From Synura sp. LO234KE (taxonomy: Eukaryota; Sar; Synurophyceae; Synurales; Mallomonadaceae), in the NCBI GenBank assembly GCA_015143735.1, contig VKHC01000141.1, forward strand, positions 1,061 through 14,683: 13,623 nt of DNA, read 5' to 3'. Shown piece by piece: positions 10,646 through 13,623 of the stretch. The notes beneath the pieces are model-generated. The model did not search any database. It saw nothing but the letters and a program-made list of their open reading frames with translations, and had not been told where the DNA came from. Numbering within the stretch: position 1 is the first letter of the stretch; every line of letters begins with the position of its first letter. The translations under genes and the position numbers were made by a program.

Positions 10646-13623
10646 TTACGACTGCTTACAGATCCTCACCATATCGCAAATCGAAGACACAACACTGCTG
10701 AAAAAATCGCTCTTTCGTCCGCAATATAGCCCACCTTGATTCGCAACGATTGACGTGTAAGTTGCACTCACCGTTAATACTTCCTTATATGGTGACCCTA
10801 ACCCTTCCCGGACCAAATGCTCGTGCAGCTTCGCTTCCAAGGATGCAACGACTATATTCGGTGGGTTCGGATAGCTATTCGACACGAAATAATTGGAGTA
10901 GACTTCGTCACCCTCCCGGTCGCCGATCAACACAGGGAAGACGCCTTCAATCATCCCCCTCTCCTTCAGCTCCAGCGCTAAGCGACACTCCAACAACACA
11001 TTATCGCATCTAGAACTTTCTGTTAACTTCTCCCAATTATGCTCGTCTCTTCTCGGATTGTTTATTGCGCTTCGAGATAGGATACAGACAAAGCAACGAG
11101 AGGACACCAGACCATTGCAGAACCCCTCTTCCCAGTTCTGCCCTGGCAACAGACACTTCCTGTCCCACCAGGGCCTGAGACCGCGGGCAATCAGCGCGTT
11201 ATACAGATCACTCACGTGCTCCAAATCACAGGCTACTCGGTAAGATAGGAACACGTCCCATCGCGGTTCTTCACCTTGCAGTCGAGTAGTATTTACACCG
11301 GTTAGAAACGGGTGGCTCAGAACATGAGCGGCATCTAATCTCCGTCGCGGATTTTTAACTAAAAGTAATGATACTAAGTTTTTGGCCAAGCGATGCTTGA
11401 TTTTCTTCAGTTTATTTTTCCGCGTCTCTTCAGTCCATTCCCACAAATCCCTCACATCACGATCGTCCAACAGGTCGTCGTTTACGTTGCTCAGGAATAA
11501 CGTCGCTCCAGTGCACAACAGGAATATTACGCACCCAAGTGACCACATGTCATGGGCCGGTGAAGCGACGACCCGGTCATACCCAGCACTCTCGTTCCAG
11601 TCTTCTAAAGAACACACACTTATTACGCCGAACGAGTCTATCCAGAGGAGCTCTGGTGGAATATAAGCGGTGGAGAACTTTAAACCGTCGTATTCTCCCC
11701 GCCTGAAGTTCGCAGAGGAGTCGAAGTCGATCAACTTCAGCGTTTGTCCCACCTGGAGGATATTTAACGCTGCGGGCAAGAGAGGACGAAATCGCTTCAG
11801 ACACACTTACAAACGTGATCGTAAATATGCGAAAGGAGTACATGTATAATCACAGACCCTTGATACGATGGAGACGCAAAAGAACTCACCTTTCAAGTCG
11901 CCGTGCATTATGCCACTCTCATGAACATGCGCTAAGGCCTTGGAGATTTGTTTCGTCAAGTTCCGTATTGTGTCCCAGTCCTCCCCAGCGAAGTCCTGAT
12001 TATCGACTAGTCGTTTCAGATTCATGCTGCCCGCCTCCATCACCACACAATAAGGGTACTCCTCAAAACCTTTTATCTTCGCATCCGCTCTAAAATCCGC
12101 ATCATCCTGACGTAGACTCGCCCCGTCGTAACAGCAAATACAACCAAGGACGTAACGGTCGTCAAAGCTACTCTTCACTCGGATATCCACTTCACGCGCA
12201 AATTGATCGCGATGTTTCATGAATTTCAAGGCGACTTTCTTGCACTCGACGGTTGGTGAGTTGTCTTGCTCTTCCTTCATTTCGGCAGCGGAGTGGCTGT
12301 GCAGCCGATGAAGCGTCGCAACGTTTTCCTCGCCAACGTGGAAGTGAAGCAAATCTATGTGGTCCACAGCTAAGAAAACAACACTAGTACGAGACCGGTG
12401 TTCCGGAGGGCCGGAGTTGACCTCGTAGCGGCCGTGGAGGTATAGCATCCGTAACATGAGCGACTTGCAGCCAGGACTAGCTATATCCAGACACCGTCTG
12501 CCGGACTTGTCCACGGCGCAAGTGAGTTGCATTATACGATTTCGATGGCGGTCCAACACAACTTTAACCGCAGCCAACACAAGCTCGTCTTCACGCTGAA
12601 TGGCAAGTGACCAGCCATACTTGTGCCGTGCGTGAGGTACCGGTTCCCCCGATACCGGATCGAACGGAATCGCAGCTTCCAAAAGCAAAACCAAAGCACT
12701 TGTGTCCACGCTAATTGCGTTCTTCCGGAAAAGTACTATGGTAAGCGCCGATTCCCCGTCGAAGTCCTGCTCATTCACAGTGTTGTAATATCTCCTGATG
12801 ATGTCCGACAAATTTACGTCGTGGTTACGGCTCAGACCCAGGAGAGTTCTGTGCACTGGCAACTCCGCTAGTCGTTGTAGTCGTTGTCTTCTTTCCTTGG
12901 CGTCTGGGCTGAAGCGCAAACAATAGATCAAATAAAGTGCGAGCGCAACTGTCGAAAGGCATGAGATCACAACAACCCCAATTATGTAAGTCGTCGGAAA
13001 AGAGGTGATTCGCATTGTAGCAGTGGGCGCCATCGATGGTTTCGCAGTTGGGGCCCACGTTGGCGCGCAGATCTTCAGGTTCTCGAAGCGTTTCTGGGAA
13101 CCGGCCACAGAGCCCCAGCACTCCGCCTGATAACACGTGATGGAAGGGTTCGCATTTACTGTCAGCGTCAAGTTCCTGCGAACTACAGCCTGGCATAGCG
13201 CCGAGGATACTTCACCATGGAATTTGTTACCGTCTGCATACACCACGAGCAGATTGCTCATATCTCCAAAGAATGTGGGAATGCTCTGTGACAGTTTGTT
13301 GTAACTCAAGTCCAGGTACACCAGCGACGTAATCCTCGATATTGTTGAGGGTACGGTTCCATTGAAACTATTCGATGACAATTCCAAAATGTCCAGTTTA
13401 TTTAGGTTCCCCAAGCTCGACACTAATTGCCCGGATATACCGTTGGAAGACAGGACCAGAGAGGTAAGACCTATTAGCAGACCTAAACTTGTTGGCAGCG
13501 AGCCTTGGACCCCCAGAGCCCTCATATCGAGGCCTACAACAAGACCGCTCGAGCAGGTAACGCCTGTCCACGGACTCTGACACAGTCCAACGGCATACGA
13601 CTGCACGTTGCCAACTATTCGAG
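10646..13623 (-). CDS. LRR receptor with ankyrin-like linker, kinase and C-terminal TIR domain (5' end outside window)
   Basis: The coding sequence is complement(join(10646..11769, 11890..>13623)). Splicing leaves 951 codons plus TAA (10646-10648), and the frame is still open at the right edge, so the signal peptide and N-terminus are missing. Numbered from the first full codon: a Cys-rich LRR cap (WTGVTC, about 18-23); four to five plant-type LRRs (about 28-143); a cysteine-rich cap; a Pro-rich stalk APTAKPSMAPT (about 190-200); one membrane helix (about 212-235) followed by basic residues; a degenerate ankyrin-like linker (about 285-395); and a protein kinase (about 396-735) with Lys466 in VALKFM, HGDLK at 573-577, Asn580, LIDFD at 590-594, PPE at 615-617 and DMWSLG at 651-656. 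A TIR domain follows (about 748-860, DVFLSYR at 749-755, candidate catalytic Glu838), then a tail. The layout predicts a plasma-membrane receptor sensing outside ligands and signalling by phosphorylation and TIR activity. Ligand and pathway are unknown. Domain calls are strong; function is inference. Confidence 0.9.
11770..11889 (-). other. Spliceosomal intron, 120 nt, inside the kinase catalytic loop
   Basis: Read on the minus strand, the donor is AAAG|GTGAGT starting at 11889 and the acceptor is GCCCGCAG ending at 11770, preceded by a C/T-rich tract. The phase-1 junction rebuilds an alanine codon (G|CG) and gives HGDLK-ALNIL, a well-formed kinase catalytic loop, which confirms the splice sites. 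The length is a multiple of three, but retention meets an in-frame stop at 11807-11809 and would yield a protein ending just after the catalytic loop. Confidence 0.92.

Noticed and set aside
10766-10771. Second GTGAGT on the minus strand, donor starting at 10771, near the receptor's 3' end
   Set aside because: It matches the used donor, but reading through gives a typical TIR-protein tail (Asn-Gln-Gly-Gly) in the same frame to a stop at 10646, and no good acceptor was seen downstream. It is kept as coding sequence.
11577-11843. 88-codon minus-strand frame across the intron
   Set aside because: It is an overlapping frame of the receptor gene that reads through intron sequence. The spliced kinase frame explains the region.
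12825-13196. 123-codon minus-strand frame inside the receptor gene
   Set aside because: It is a shadow in another frame of the stalk and membrane region, with low-complexity Thr from the antiphase reading and no independent support.
13604-13606. Apparent start codon of the receptor gene at 13606
   Set aside because: The codon is GTG, and the frame continues open to the right edge (Arg-Ile-Val-Gly-Asn before it). A eukaryotic receptor needs an upstream ATG and signal peptide, so the gene is treated as 5'-partial.

Overview
The window is nuclear DNA from a eukaryote. Both protein-coding genes are interrupted by short introns with GTGAG donors and pyrimidine-rich (C/T)AG acceptors, and there is no operon-like packing or Shine-Dalgarno logic. 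The right-hand gene has a Pro/Thr/Ser stalk of the PTxxPSxxPT type and an ankyrin-like/kinase style (PPEHRS, VALKFM, HGDLK, LIDFD) that I associate with stramenopiles (brown algae, diatoms, oomycetes and relatives). A photosynthetic stramenopile is my best guess, but it is inference; no taxonomic marker is present.

Layout. (1) Positions 1-1174, plus strand: the 3' part of an unrecognised gene, two exons separated by a 99-nt intron (286-384), open at the left edge, with an AATAAA about 70 nt after the stop. (2) Positions 1175-10645: about 9.5 kb in which I find no convincing gene. It is visibly AT-richer than the genes and holds only short open frames, small inverted and direct repeats, a dense cluster of GAATTC hexamers (2357-3251) and a GC-richer island (about 7945-8420). 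It lies between two converging genes, so it faces two 3' ends. (3) Positions 10646-13623, minus strand: most of a large receptor-like gene in two exons with a 120-nt intron (11770-11889), its N-terminus beyond the right edge. The spliced product reads leucine-rich repeats, Pro-rich stalk, one transmembrane helix, ankyrin-like linker, protein kinase, then a C-terminal TIR domain.

The receptor gene is the prize of the window. It combines the LRR-TM-kinase plan of plant receptor kinases with the LRR-TM-TIR plan of animal Toll-like receptors in one polypeptide. Its TIR domain keeps a glutamate at the position used by NAD+-cleaving TIR enzymes, while its kinase has non-canonical HGD and DFD motifs. 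I see no sign in the sequence that the two genes work together; they are simply convergent neighbours.
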